Assembly (NCBI GenBank): GCA_039819545.1
Contig: JBCBRS010000028.1
Coordinates: 1 to 38,752 of the forward strand
DNA length: 38,752 nt
DNA from: CALLPQ01 sp039819545
Lineage (GTDB): Bacteria; Pseudomonadota; Alphaproteobacteria; Caulobacterales; Parvularculaceae
Reading direction: 5' to 3'
The position numbers were made by a program, and so were the translations under genes. Below the pieces are notes generated by a model, which searched no databases, was not told the origin of the DNA, and saw only the letters and a program-made list of their open reading frames with translations. This document shows, piece after piece, positions 29,426 to 36,974 of the stretch; the stretch's first letter is position 1, and each line of letters starts with the position of its first letter.

Positions 29426-29866
29426 CTAGACGATTGCCATCAGCATACAGAGGGTCAAGATACCAAGCGCCGCTAGCGAAAGGGCAAAGGCGGCGAGCCG
29501 GTGGCCCACGAGGTTATAAGTCAGATGCACACCCGCATGGGCCATGCGCGCCACCACAAAACCCCACGCCGCCAGAAAAGCCATAAGGCTGACCGCATCG
29601 AGGACCACCAGGGCAAGGCACAAAACATAAAACAGGATCGGCGTTTCAAACAGATTGGCAAAGTGGTCGCCAGCCGCCGCCGTCCGGTCGTCCCAGATCG
29701 GTCCCTCCGGCTGGTTCGCCAGACCCGTGCGGGTTCCGGGCAATTGATTGACCCCCATACCGCGTAGCCGCATGCAGCGTGATCGACGAAGCATCATGAC
29801 GATGAGCACCAAAAATGTCAGCGCGATCATCGCCATAACGGGGTAAAACAAGGACGCAGCGGACAT
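29426..29866 (-). CDS. MAPEG family membrane protein
   Basis: 146 residues, four predicted membrane helices: LFYPVMAMIALTFLVLIVMML, the pair FETPILFYVLCLALVVLDAV and MAFLAAWGFVVARMAHAGVHL, and a final AAFALSLAALGILTLCMLMAI. The polar loop with NQPEG and the motif FANLFETP near the second helix are typical of MAPEG proteins (membrane-associated eicosanoid and glutathione metabolism). Bacterial members have mostly unknown roles. I chose the ATG at 29866, which has GAGG 7 bases upstream, over the one at 29929, which would add a polar cysteine-containing leader. It is 14 bp upstream of the nitrilase gene. Confidence 0.88.
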   Translation of the reverse strand: MSAASLFYPVMAMIALTFLVLIVMMLRRSRCMRLRGMGVNQLPGTRTGLANQPEGPIWDDRTAAAGDHFANLFETPILFYVLCLALVVLDAVSLMAFLAAWGFVVARMAHAGVHLTYNLVGHRLAAFALSLAALGILTLCMLMAIV

Positions 29867-30015
29867 GGGTGGCCTCACAATGGAAGTGACTGGATCGCAC
29901 CGGCATACGCCGAGGCGGGTGATTGCCACAAGTCACAATTGCGCCCGCGGCGGCGTTCAAGAAAGAGCGGGTAAAGGGGCGCGGCCTTCCCGCCACCTAT
30001 GCTAAGGGTTTCGCC

Positions 30016-30771
30016 ATGAAGCTGATGATTATCGATACGGCCTTGCAGCGCTGCGCTGTGGTCCTTGCCGAGGATAGGGGACTGATCGCCCATGAAACCG
30101 CGACAGTGGAAAAGGGGCATGCGGAATGCCTTGCTCCCATGGTCCAGCGCGCCCTCGCGGTAGCGGACTGGCGTGTGTCCGATCTGGCGCGCATTGGCGT
30201 TATCACCGGGCCCGGAGGGTTTACCGGGATCCGGGTTGGCGTTTCGTTTGCGCGGGGTCTGGCGCTCGGCATGCCGTGCGGCCTCATAGGGATCACCAGT
30301 CTTGAGGCGTTGGCGATATCTGCTCTTCGTCATGGTACGGATGGGTCCGCCGAGAAATCGCGGTCCCCACTGTTTATCGCCCCCGTGGTGGATGCCCGGC
30401 GCGGCGAAGTGTACACCGCGCTTTATACCGTTGAGGGACAAGCCCTGCGAACGGTGACGTCCCCGCTGGCCCTAACGCCAGAGGTGGCTGCCGACTGGTT
30501 GGATGAAGGGGTGCCCGCGCAAGCACGCTGCCGCCTGCCGGGGTCGGGACGGGCGCTTATTGCCGCGAGCGCGCCCGCGCCGCGCGTCGGCGAATGGCTG
30601 ATGAACAGCCCGTCCGTAGACCAAATAGAGCTTCCCGCTTTAATTGACGTGATCTGCACCCGGCGCCTCGAGGACCAAAGCCCGGCGCCTTTTTATCTGC
30701 GCCCGCCCGATGCAAAACCGTCAGCACGGTCAGCGTTTGACGCTTTGATGAGGGCGCAGACGCGATCATGA
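30016..30771 (+). CDS. tsaB: tRNA threonylcarbamoyladenosine modification protein TsaB
   Basis: Inactive ASKHA-fold partner of TsaD in the t6A tRNA modification complex (TsaBCDE). The 251-residue form begins MKLMIIDTALQRCAVVL; the conserved block GPGGFTGIRVGVSFARGLAL and the KGHAECLAPM motif follow. I chose the ATG at 30016 with AAGGG upstream because the family starts at this point; an ATG at 29923 would add a 31-residue basic leader. It overlaps rimI by 4 bp (ATGA), and fur follows, as is usual in alphaproteobacteria. Confidence 0.94.
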   Translation: MKLMIIDTALQRCAVVLAEDRGLIAHETATVEKGHAECLAPMVQRALAVADWRVSDLARIGVITGPGGFTGIRVGVSFARGLALGMPCGLIGITSLEALAISALRHGTDGSAEKSRSPLFIAPVVDARRGEVYTALYTVEGQALRTVTSPLALTPEVAADWLDEGVPAQARCRLPGSGRALIAASAPAPRVGEWLMNSPSVDQIELPALIDVICTRRLEDQSPAPFYLRPPDAKPSARSAFDALMRAQTRS

Positions 30772-31271
30772 AGCCCGGCGCCGCGCTTTTCTTTGGGTGG
30801 GAGGCAACCCCTGATGATGCTGGCCTACTCATTGCGCTTGAACAGGCGGCGTTCGGCCCCCGCGCCTGGGCGAACGGGGCGATTGCCCATAGCTTGTCTG
30901 CACGCCATGTTTTTGTGCTGCTGGCGGGGCCAACGCCCGCGCCTGGCGTACCATCGGGTGTGGCAACCGGGTTTGGCGTGTGGCGACGGATCGGGGAGGA
31001 GGGTGAGATCCTCGCCCTCGGGGTGGCGCCGGATGGACGGCAAAAAGGGCTGGGGCGCTATATCCTCAGCCGTATCGAAGAAGACGCCAGCGCGCGGAGC
31101 CTCACCCGCATGGTTCTTGATGTGGACAGCGAAAATCGCCCCGCGCTTGCGCTTTATCGGGGTGCTGGCTATCACGACGTGGCGCGGCGCAAGCATTATT
31201 ACAAAGATGGCAGCGATGCGCTCGTGATGGCCCGCAGTCTCGACCTGAAGCGAAACGCGCGGCCCACATGA
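30768..31271 (+). CDS. rimI: Ribosomal-protein-alanine N-acetyltransferase (RimI-like)
   Basis: GNAT-family acetyltransferase, in E. coli modifying the N-terminus of ribosomal protein S18. The 167-residue protein has the acetyl-CoA loop VAPDGRQKGLGRYIL and the later block MVLDVDSENRPALALYRGAGY, which matches RimI. Its start overlaps the tsaB stop as ATGA, so translation is coupled. The gene pairing tsaB-rimI is widely conserved. Substrate is inferred from family and neighbours. Confidence 0.92.
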   Translation: MKPGAALFFGWEATPDDAGLLIALEQAAFGPRAWANGAIAHSLSARHVFVLLAGPTPAPGVPSGVATGFGVWRRIGEEGEILALGVAPDGRQKGLGRYILSRIEEDASARSLTRMVLDVDSENRPALALYRGAGYHDVARRKHYYKDGSDALVMARSLDLKRNARPT

Positions 31272-31317
31272 CGACAATAGCTGGCCTGGCGGCTGGCACC
31301 ACAATAGTGAGCCCGGC

Positions 31318-31788
31318 ATGACCAATGCGCCTGATGCAAAGATGAACCCCAACGGGGAAGCAGATTACGCACACCGGTTGGAGCGTCTTTGCGTTGAAAA
31401 AGGCATGCGGATGACCGAGCAACGCCGTGTTATCGCGCGGGTATTGTCGCTGGCCAATGATCACCCTGACGTGGAGGAAATCCACCGGCGGGCAAGCGAA
31501 ATCGACTCGCGCATTTCTATCGCCACGGTCTATCGGACCATGCGCCTTTTCGAAGAGGCCAACGTGGTGGAACGGCACGATTTTCAGGATGGCCGATCGC
31601 GCTATGAGGAAGCCTCCGATGATCATCACGACCATCTGATTGATGTGCGCTCGGGCAACGTGATCGAGTTCGTTAATGACGAAATCGAAAAGCTCCAGCA
31701 CCGTATCGCCGAGGAGCACGGTTATCGCCTTCTGTCACACCGCCTCGAGCTCTATGGCGTGCCGATTGATGACGCAGGCGACAATTAG
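31318..31788 (+). CDS. fur: Fur family metal-responsive repressor
   Basis: 156-residue dimeric winged-helix regulator responding to iron or manganese. The helix-turn-helix block MRMTEQRRVIARVLSLAND and recognition helix ISIATVYRTMRLFEE are at about residues 31-76. The metal site is HHDH at about residues 103-106, followed by VRSGNVIEF. There is no C-terminal CxxC zinc motif, as in many alphaproteobacterial Fur or Mur proteins, so whether it senses iron or manganese cannot be said. It follows rimI by 46 bp in the conserved tsaB-rimI-fur order; the usual further genes (acyltransferase, miaB) are not present here. Confidence 0.93.
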   Translation: MTNAPDAKMNPNGEADYAHRLERLCVEKGMRMTEQRRVIARVLSLANDHPDVEEIHRRASEIDSRISIATVYRTMRLFEEANVVERHDFQDGRSRYEEASDDHHDHLIDVRSGNVIEFVNDEIEKLQHRIAEEHGYRLLSHRLELYGVPIDDAGDN

Positions 31789-32060
31789 GCCGTCAGGTGT
31801 GGTGGCGTGTCTCGTTAAAATGCGCTCGGGCCAGAACGCCTGCCTCATACCTTCAATAAAACGCCGTGTACCCAGTTTTTATCTGAATACCGATTTCGAA
31901 GTCTTCTGCCCCCCAGCAGACGGGGGAGGTGACATGGCCACAGGCCAGAAAGTGGAGGTGTGGTCTCTTAGAGTCTAAACGAAAAATCGGTTTTGTGTGT
32001 CGAAAACGCTTCTTTTGAGAACCGGAGCGCAGCGTACATAATGAAATAACATGTTAGGCG
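31789..32060. other. Non-coding start of an AT-rich island
   Basis: 272 bp after fur with no supported gene. GC falls towards the right, with runs such as CGAAAAATCGGTTTTG. The base composition resembles the following gene rather than fur. GTTAGGC at 32053-32059 looks like half of an integron recombination core, but no partner site was found. Confidence 0.4.
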
Positions 32061-32441
32061 CTAGCCAACCTCAAATTCTGGTGGCTCAAAGCTTAGTATC
32101 TCAAAAACGTCCTCGACTGAGACAATCATGTAGTGCTTAATTGCGGGTGGCAGAGCGTCATGCCCACACCTTTTTTCCGCCCAATCTAAAAAATCGGAGC
32201 TACTGGCAACATATACTCCAGTCTGCTTCATCCCACCGATTTCTTGCCAATACCCATGCAAGTCCGCCTCATTGAAATTTCTATAGCCGTAGCTTGTCGA
32301 GAATTTGAAGCGACCTTTCTTTAAACCAGTAGAATTATCTTCAATTGTGATACTCACACCGTTCTGATCATCGGTGATGGATGTGATTTGATACGGCGCT
32401 ACATTATCCCAAGAGCCATTCAATTGGACAAATTCATTCAT
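32061..32441 (-). CDS. Unrecognised AT-rich gene
   Basis: I do not recognise this protein. The 126-residue form from the ATG at 32441 starts MNEFVQLNGSWDNVAPY and looks like a small soluble beta-strand protein (YQITSITDDQNGVSITIED), with the later block VYVASSSDFLDWAEKRC and an acidic C-terminus. GC is about 43% by hand count, against about 60% around it, and codon use is unlike its neighbours, which suggests recent transfer. The start is uncertain: an upstream ATG at 32504 gives 147 residues, and no clear ribosome site supports either. Size, isolation and composition fit cargo genes such as immunity or integron-cassette proteins, but nothing confirms it. Confidence 0.6.
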   Translation of the reverse strand: MNEFVQLNGSWDNVAPYQITSITDDQNGVSITIEDNSTGLKKGRFKFSTSYGYRNFNEADLHGYWQEIGGMKQTGVYVASSSDFLDWAEKRCGHDALPPAIKHYMIVSVEDVFEILSFEPPEFEVG

Positions 32442-32719
32442 TTTCAGAATCTTCTGGTGTCTCGTCATCGTCATTGTATCGATCTTTTTCGCGATCCTTC
32501 CCATCCTGAATTTCTACCGTTGGGAGCACGTGAGCACCGAAAGCGCAGAAAATAGCGTTTGCAGACGGCATAACTAGAGTTTTCGGTTGGGCTCTTAGAT
32601 CCCCAACCCTCGCCGGAGCACCCCGTTAGATCGCTCCGCGAGACAGCGCATCGCCAAGCGGGGGAGCAGGAATGCAAGGCGCGGGCGCCGCATGGCATTC
32701 ATCCTAGAAAACAAATCCG
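32442..32719. other. Right half of the AT-rich island
   Basis: 278 bp without a supported gene, with composition moving from AT-rich back to normal near 32600. GGTTGGG and CCCAACC form a 7-bp inverted repeat around 32586-32609. Nothing resembles an insertion sequence end or direct-repeat target site. Confidence 0.35.
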
Positions 32720-33613
32720 TCAACAATAAGCCGCCGCGATCGCTTGTGCGTTCTTATTTTCCACCAGGATGGCACATTTCGCTCCCGGTACGGACTGGTA
32801 ATCTGCCGTGGCGAGGAATACTTCCCCGGTGCTTGCCAAAGGCATTGTCTTGCTTGCCACAACCACATTCGCCTCGCGCCAGTTGACGCCAGCATTCTCG
32901 CCGCCAAGGATGCTGGTTTGTGTGCTGGGCAGAAATTCAACAACGCGTAAACTTGCCCCGCTGGGGGGCGCGGTCACGTTTACTTGCAACCGGCCGGCCA
33001 TGGTAGAAGCCCCCGGACGCACAATTTGAACCTGTGTTGCGGCCTGATCTTTATGGGTTTCGGTGATATGGGCATTGATCTCGCCGCGCCGGGCGCCGAC
33101 AAATTCGGAACGGCCTGCAACCACAGCCTGCGGGGTATAAACCCGGCGAGGATCAAAAGTCTTGCGCGCATAGGTGCGCTGGCGCTGGGTGTAATCGGGG
33201 CTGGAATATGGATCTTTCCATTTGCCACGTCTGCCTACGGATAATGTATCCCAGTAATCCACGTGCCAGGACAAAACGACCACGTCATCGCGCCGGGCAA
33301 GCTCGCGCACATAGGCGGCGGCAGGTACGCAGGACGAACATGATTGGGACAGAAACATCTCCACCAGCACGGGTGTCTGGGTTGCAGCGATTGGAGTGGC
33401 AGGCTCGTTCTCTGCTGACTGGAGTCCACTCGTTTTTTCAGGGGTTGCGCTGGTGATCTTTGCCGCAGCCTTCGGCGCGAACAGGCTTGCTGCGCTATTG
33501 CTCTGAACAGTCAGGATCATCACACACGCGCCATAAAGCGCAGCGAGAACGATCACGATGCTGACCGCGCGGACGACCACCCGGGCAAGCGATAACTGCG
33601 AATGCGACACCAT
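32720..33613 (-). CDS. DUF1223 thioredoxin-like exported protein with CSSC motif
   Basis: 297 residues. An N-terminal membrane anchor or uncleaved signal (VVVRAVSIVIVLAALYGACVMIL) is followed by a low-complexity linker. The DUF1223 domain then starts with VEMFLSQSCSSCVPAAAYVRELA, where CSSC sits at the thioredoxin active-site position. Typical later motifs are WHVDYWDTL, YTQRQRTYA and VYTPQAVVAGR. The fold predicts a periplasmic redox role, but the function of the family is not established. Start at 33613 has AGGA 5 bases upstream. It is divergent from the flavoprotein gene across 153 bp. Confidence 0.9.
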   Translation of the reverse strand: MVSHSQLSLARVVVRAVSIVIVLAALYGACVMILTVQSNSAASLFAPKAAAKITSATPEKTSGLQSAENEPATPIAATQTPVLVEMFLSQSCSSCVPAAAYVRELARRDDVVVLSWHVDYWDTLSVGRRGKWKDPYSSPDYTQRQRTYARKTFDPRRVYTPQAVVAGRSEFVGARRGEINAHITETHKDQAATQVQIVRPGASTMAGRLQVNVTAPPSGASLRVVEFLPSTQTSILGGENAGVNWREANVVVASKTMPLASTGEVFLATADYQSVPGAKCAILVENKNAQAIAAAYC

Positions 33614-33766
33614 ATTAATCCTAACGACGATCGATGATACATAGCCTACCGCGCCCCACCAGACGAACCACGTTTGATCACACCTGTGCGAGATTGACGG
33701 AGTTCGCCCACCCCGATAGGGCTGCCGGAAGGGACCGCGCCATCATTACCGGGCAAGGAGTTTGCC

Positions 33767-35482
33767 ATGACTGACCGTCCAACTGATCAACCAGCCACAA
33801 ACCGGCCCGCCGGTGTGGCACCGCCCGCCGCTGTCAATTATACATTTTCCGCATCGGAAATTGAGCAGTTGCGTCAGTTTGGGGAGGCACACGATCATTC
33901 GGAGGGTGCCGTCCTATTTTCAGAGGGGGACAAGGCCGTTGATTGCCTCATCGTCTTGTCGGGCCAGCTTGACGTGCTCGTCACCGATGCGGGCGCGACC
34001 CGGCGGATTGGCTGGATGACGCCGGGCCAGTTTTCCGGTGATCTGGCCGTTTTAACCGGTCAGACGACCCTCGCCACCGGCAAAATGGCTGAAGCAGGCA
34101 CGCTCTTGCATATCTCCCAGGAGAATTTTCAACGCCTTTTGGTCGAGAATTCGGCGCTGTCCGATGTGTTTATCCGCGCATTCGTCGCGCGCCGCGCCTG
34201 GGCCCGCACCTCGGGTCTTGCCACCACGGTGGTTGTGGGCTCGCGTGCCGACCGTACGGTTTTTGCGATTCGTGATCTCTTGACCAAGCATGAGGTCAAT
34301 CATGCCTGGATCAATAGCGACGATGATCCGGTTGCTGAAAAAATCCTGACAACCAAGGGTTTCACGCGTGATGATTTGCCGGTTGTGCTGCGCGGGTCTT
34401 CGCTTGCCTTGCGCAGGCCTGATCTGCGTGATGTGAGCGAGGCGTATGGCCTCGATCTCTTACCCGATGGGGCGTGTGCGGATGTTCTCATCGTGGGCGC
34501 TGGCCCGGCGGGCCTTGCAGCATCTGTCTATGCGGCATCAGAGGGATTATCAGTCTTGACGATCGATACCGATGGTCCGGGCGGACAGGCGGGAACGTCA
34601 TCAAAAATTGAAAACTATCTCGGTTTTCCAACGGGTATTTCCGGACGGGAGCTTGCCAATAATGCGGCTGTGCAAGCCCAAAAGTTCGGGGTACGGATTG
34701 CTTCGCCTGCGCGCGCTGAGAAGCTTGAGCCGCTGGCTGATGGCACGGCCTATTGTCTGACACTCGTCGATGGGCGCGCCTTTAAGGCGAAGGCCGTTGT
34801 CATCGCCACGGGCGCACAATACCGCAAGCTTCCCATTGACCATCTGGAGAGCTTTGAAGGGCGAGGCATTTATTACGGGGCCACGCCCATGGAAGCGCAG
34901 CTGTGCATGGAGCAGGATGTGGCTGTCGTGGGTGCGGGCAATTCTGCGGGACAGGGTGCCGTATTTTTATCGCAATCGGCGCGCCGCGTGCATGTCCTTT
35001 ATCGCCGCCCTGATATTCGCGAGACCATGTCGGAATATCTGGTGCGCCGTCTGGAGGAAACGCCCAACATTCATCTGCACCCGGAGACAGAAATTGACGC
35101 CTTTCAAGGCGATGGACATCTGTCGCGGATTGACCTGCGTGTTGGTGGCAAGACGGGCGATTGTCTTGCAACGCCCTATGTCTTTCTGTTTATCGGTGCC
35201 GCGCCGTTTACGAATTGGTTGCCGGAGACGCTTGCCACGGGCCCACGCGGGTTCATCAAGACTGGCAGCGATCTGGGCAACCTCGATTTGGTGAAAGCGC
35301 AATGGCGCCTTGACCGCATGCCGTCCCGGTACGAAACCTCCCTCCCGCGTGTATACGCGGTGGGGGATGTGCGTATCGGGTCTGTCAAACGGGTAGCCAA
35401 TGCGGTGGGCGAGGGCTCGGTCGTGGTTAGCGATATTCACGCCGCACTGGCCGAGATCGCCGAGGTCGCCGCGCAAGGGTGA
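33767..35482 (+). CDS. Fused cyclic-nucleotide-fold / glutaredoxin-like / TrxR-like flavoprotein
   Basis: 571 residues in three parts. Residues about 25-150 are a cyclic-nucleotide-binding fold, but the cassette reads GDLAVLTGQTTLATG and lacks the phosphate-binding arginine. Residues about 155-230 are a glutaredoxin-like fold without a CxxC. Residues about 236-565 resemble thioredoxin reductase: FAD motif VGAGPAGLAASVYA, GPGGQAGTSSKIENYLG, NAD(P)H motif VGAGNSAGQGA and a late VGDVRIGSVKRVANAVGEGS. The redox pair CxxC of TrxR is replaced (YYGATPMEAQLC), so it cannot reduce thioredoxin in the usual way. Start has AAGGAG with 6 bases spacing. Such fusions exist elsewhere; function unknown. Confidence 0.9.
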   Translation: MTDRPTDQPATNRPAGVAPPAAVNYTFSASEIEQLRQFGEAHDHSEGAVLFSEGDKAVDCLIVLSGQLDVLVTDAGATRRIGWMTPGQFSGDLAVLTGQTTLATGKMAEAGTLLHISQENFQRLLVENSALSDVFIRAFVARRAWARTSGLATTVVVGSRADRTVFAIRDLLTKHEVNHAWINSDDDPVAEKILTTKGFTRDDLPVVLRGSSLALRRPDLRDVSEAYGLDLLPDGACADVLIVGAGPAGLAASVYAASEGLSVLTIDTDGPGGQAGTSSKIENYLGFPTGISGRELANNAAVQAQKFGVRIASPARAEKLEPLADGTAYCLTLVDGRAFKAKAVVIATGAQYRKLPIDHLESFEGRGIYYGATPMEAQLCMEQDVAVVGAGNSAGQGAVFLSQSARRVHVLYRRPDIRETMSEYLVRRLEETPNIHLHPETEIDAFQGDGHLSRIDLRVGGKTGDCLATPYVFLFIGAAPFTNWLPETLATGPRGFIKTGSDLGNLDLVKAQWRLDRMPSRYETSLPRVYAVGDVRIGSVKRVANAVGEGSVVVSDIHAALAEIAEVAAQG

Positions 35483-35498
35483 TGGTTCATCACCCTTG
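35474..35498. terminator. Perfect 11-bp hairpin over the flavoprotein stop codon
   Basis: CAAGGGTGATG (35474-35484) pairs exactly with CATCACCCTTG (35488-35498) around a GTT loop. The stem contains the TGA stop codon. There is no T-run on either side, so it may be a rho-independent-like barrier or an mRNA end-protecting structure between two convergent genes. Confidence 0.5.
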
Positions 35499-35511
35499 AT
35501 TGATCAGGCTC

Positions 35512-36819
35512 TCAAGTGCGGTCAGAGACGGCAACAAAATCGCGTTTTGCAGCGCCGGTATAAATCTGACGGGGCCGACCAATTTTCTGGCCTGGGTCTT
35601 CCAGCATTTCCGACCACTGAGCAATCCAGCCCACCGTTCGAGCCAGGGCAAACAGCACTGTGAACATGTCAGTGGGAAAGCCCAACGCCTTGAGCGTGAT
35701 TCCAGAATAAAAATCGATATTCGGATAGAGTTTTTTGGAAACAAAATACTCATCTTCCAAGGCGATTTTCTCCAGTTCCATGGCTACCTGCAAGAGCGGA
35801 TCATCCGTCACGCCGATGGCATCCAGCACTTCGTGGCACGATTTGCGCATGACCGTCGCGCGGGGGTCGTAGTTTTTGTAAACCCGGTGGCCAAAACCCA
35901 TCAGGCGGAACGGGTCATCCTTGTCCTTGGCGCGGGCAATAAATTCTGGAATGCGATCCACACTCCCGATTTCCTGCAACATATTCAGTGCCGCCTCATT
36001 GGCGCCGCCGTGAGACGGACCCCACAAAGACGCAATGCCCGCCGCAATACAGGCAAAGGGGTTGGCACCCGAAGACCCGGCGAGCCGCACCGTGGAGGTG
36101 GAGGCATTTTGCTCATGATCCATATGCAGAATGAAAATCTTGTCGAGCGCGGCGGCGAGGGTCTTGTTTACCTCATAGTCTTCTGCGGGCACGGCAAAGC
36201 ACATGCGCATGAAGTTCTCCGTATACCCCAGCTCATTCTTTGGAAAGATAAAAGGCTGACCGGTCGAATATTTGAAAGCCATGGCCGCAATGGTCGGCAT
36301 TTTGGCGATCATGCGGTGGCTGGCAATCTTGCGTTGCTCTTCGTCATTGATATCGGTGGAGTCGTGGTAAAATGCCGACAGCGCCCCAACCACACCGACC
36401 ATAATCGCCATGGGGTGCGCATCACGGCGGAAGCCGTTGTAGAAGTTTTTCAATTGCTCATGGACCATCGTATGCATGGTGATGGCGTTATCGAACTGCT
36501 CAAACTGAGCCTTGTTCGGTAATTCGCCTTTCAGCAGCAGATAGGCAACTTCGGTAAAGCTTGATTGCTCTGCAAGCTGATCAATGGGGTAGCCCCGATA
36601 GAGTAGGATGCCGTTCTGACCGTCAATAAAGGTGATCTTGGACTCACAACTTCCGGTTGAGGTAAAGCCGGGGTCAAAGGTGAAGGTCCCGGTCTGTTTG
36701 GCGAAGGTCCGGATATCCACCACGTCGGGTCCATCTGTACCGCTATAGACGGGAAATTCCCCGGTTTTGCCATCATAGGCGACTTGCATTGTGCCGGCGG
36801 GTTTCAACGTGCTTTCCAT
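35512..36819 (-). CDS. gltA: Citrate synthase
   Basis: Condenses oxaloacetate and acetyl-CoA at the entry of the citric acid cycle. The 435-residue hexameric-type enzyme has catalytic His in GPSHGGANEA, His in GFGHRVYKNYDPR and Asp in YPNIDFYSG. The start at 36819 (MESTLKPAGTMQVAYDGK) has AAGGAG 4 bases upstream; an upstream ATG at 36933 would add 38 unlikely residues. It lies downstream of gltX on the same strand with 155 bp between, in the order usual for alphaproteobacteria, and seems to have its own promoter. Confidence 0.97.
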   Translation of the reverse strand: MESTLKPAGTMQVAYDGKTGEFPVYSGTDGPDVVDIRTFAKQTGTFTFDPGFTSTGSCESKITFIDGQNGILLYRGYPIDQLAEQSSFTEVAYLLLKGELPNKAQFEQFDNAITMHTMVHEQLKNFYNGFRRDAHPMAIMVGVVGALSAFYHDSTDINDEEQRKIASHRMIAKMPTIAAMAFKYSTGQPFIFPKNELGYTENFMRMCFAVPAEDYEVNKTLAAALDKIFILHMDHEQNASTSTVRLAGSSGANPFACIAAGIASLWGPSHGGANEAALNMLQEIGSVDRIPEFIARAKDKDDPFRLMGFGHRVYKNYDPRATVMRKSCHEVLDAIGVTDDPLLQVAMELEKIALEDEYFVSKKLYPNIDFYSGITLKALGFPTDMFTVLFALARTVGWIAQWSEMLEDPGQKIGRPRQIYTGAAKRDFVAVSDRT

Positions 36820-36855
36820 GGGAACTCCTTGGGATGACTGCCTGTTTTGCAGCGC

Positions 36856-36883
36856 AATATACGCGAAAGCCGACCCAAACCAA
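36856..36883 (-). promoter_or_regulatory. Possible gltA promoter
   Basis: On the reverse strand TATATT (36856-36861) is a 5-of-6 match to the -10 box. TTGGTT (36878-36883) lies 16 bases upstream and matches the -35 box at 3 of 6 positions. The spacing to the gltA ribosome site (about 25 bases) is sensible. Confidence 0.4.
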
Positions 36884-36974
36884 GGCTTGACATCACACAA
36901 GATGCGCGTGCGCGCCCTGCCGGCGTGCGGCACGCAACCGCGTCTGTCCGTATGGTCCTAGCGAACTGAAAAGA

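Noticed and set aside
31676..31978. 100-codon frame starting inside fur
   Set aside because: It overlaps fur for over 110 bp in another frame, is serine-rich without structure, and has no ribosome site.
32042..32640. Integron-like core sites (GTTAGGC at 32053, GTTAGAT at 32626) around the AT-rich gene
   Set aside because: No complete attC site with matching paired ends and inner arms was found on either side, and no integrase gene is present. The short cores can occur by chance.
32471..32698. 75-codon cysteine-, arginine- and serine-rich frame on the - strand
   Set aside because: It overlaps the island's gene start, has odd composition and no motif, and looks like random translation.
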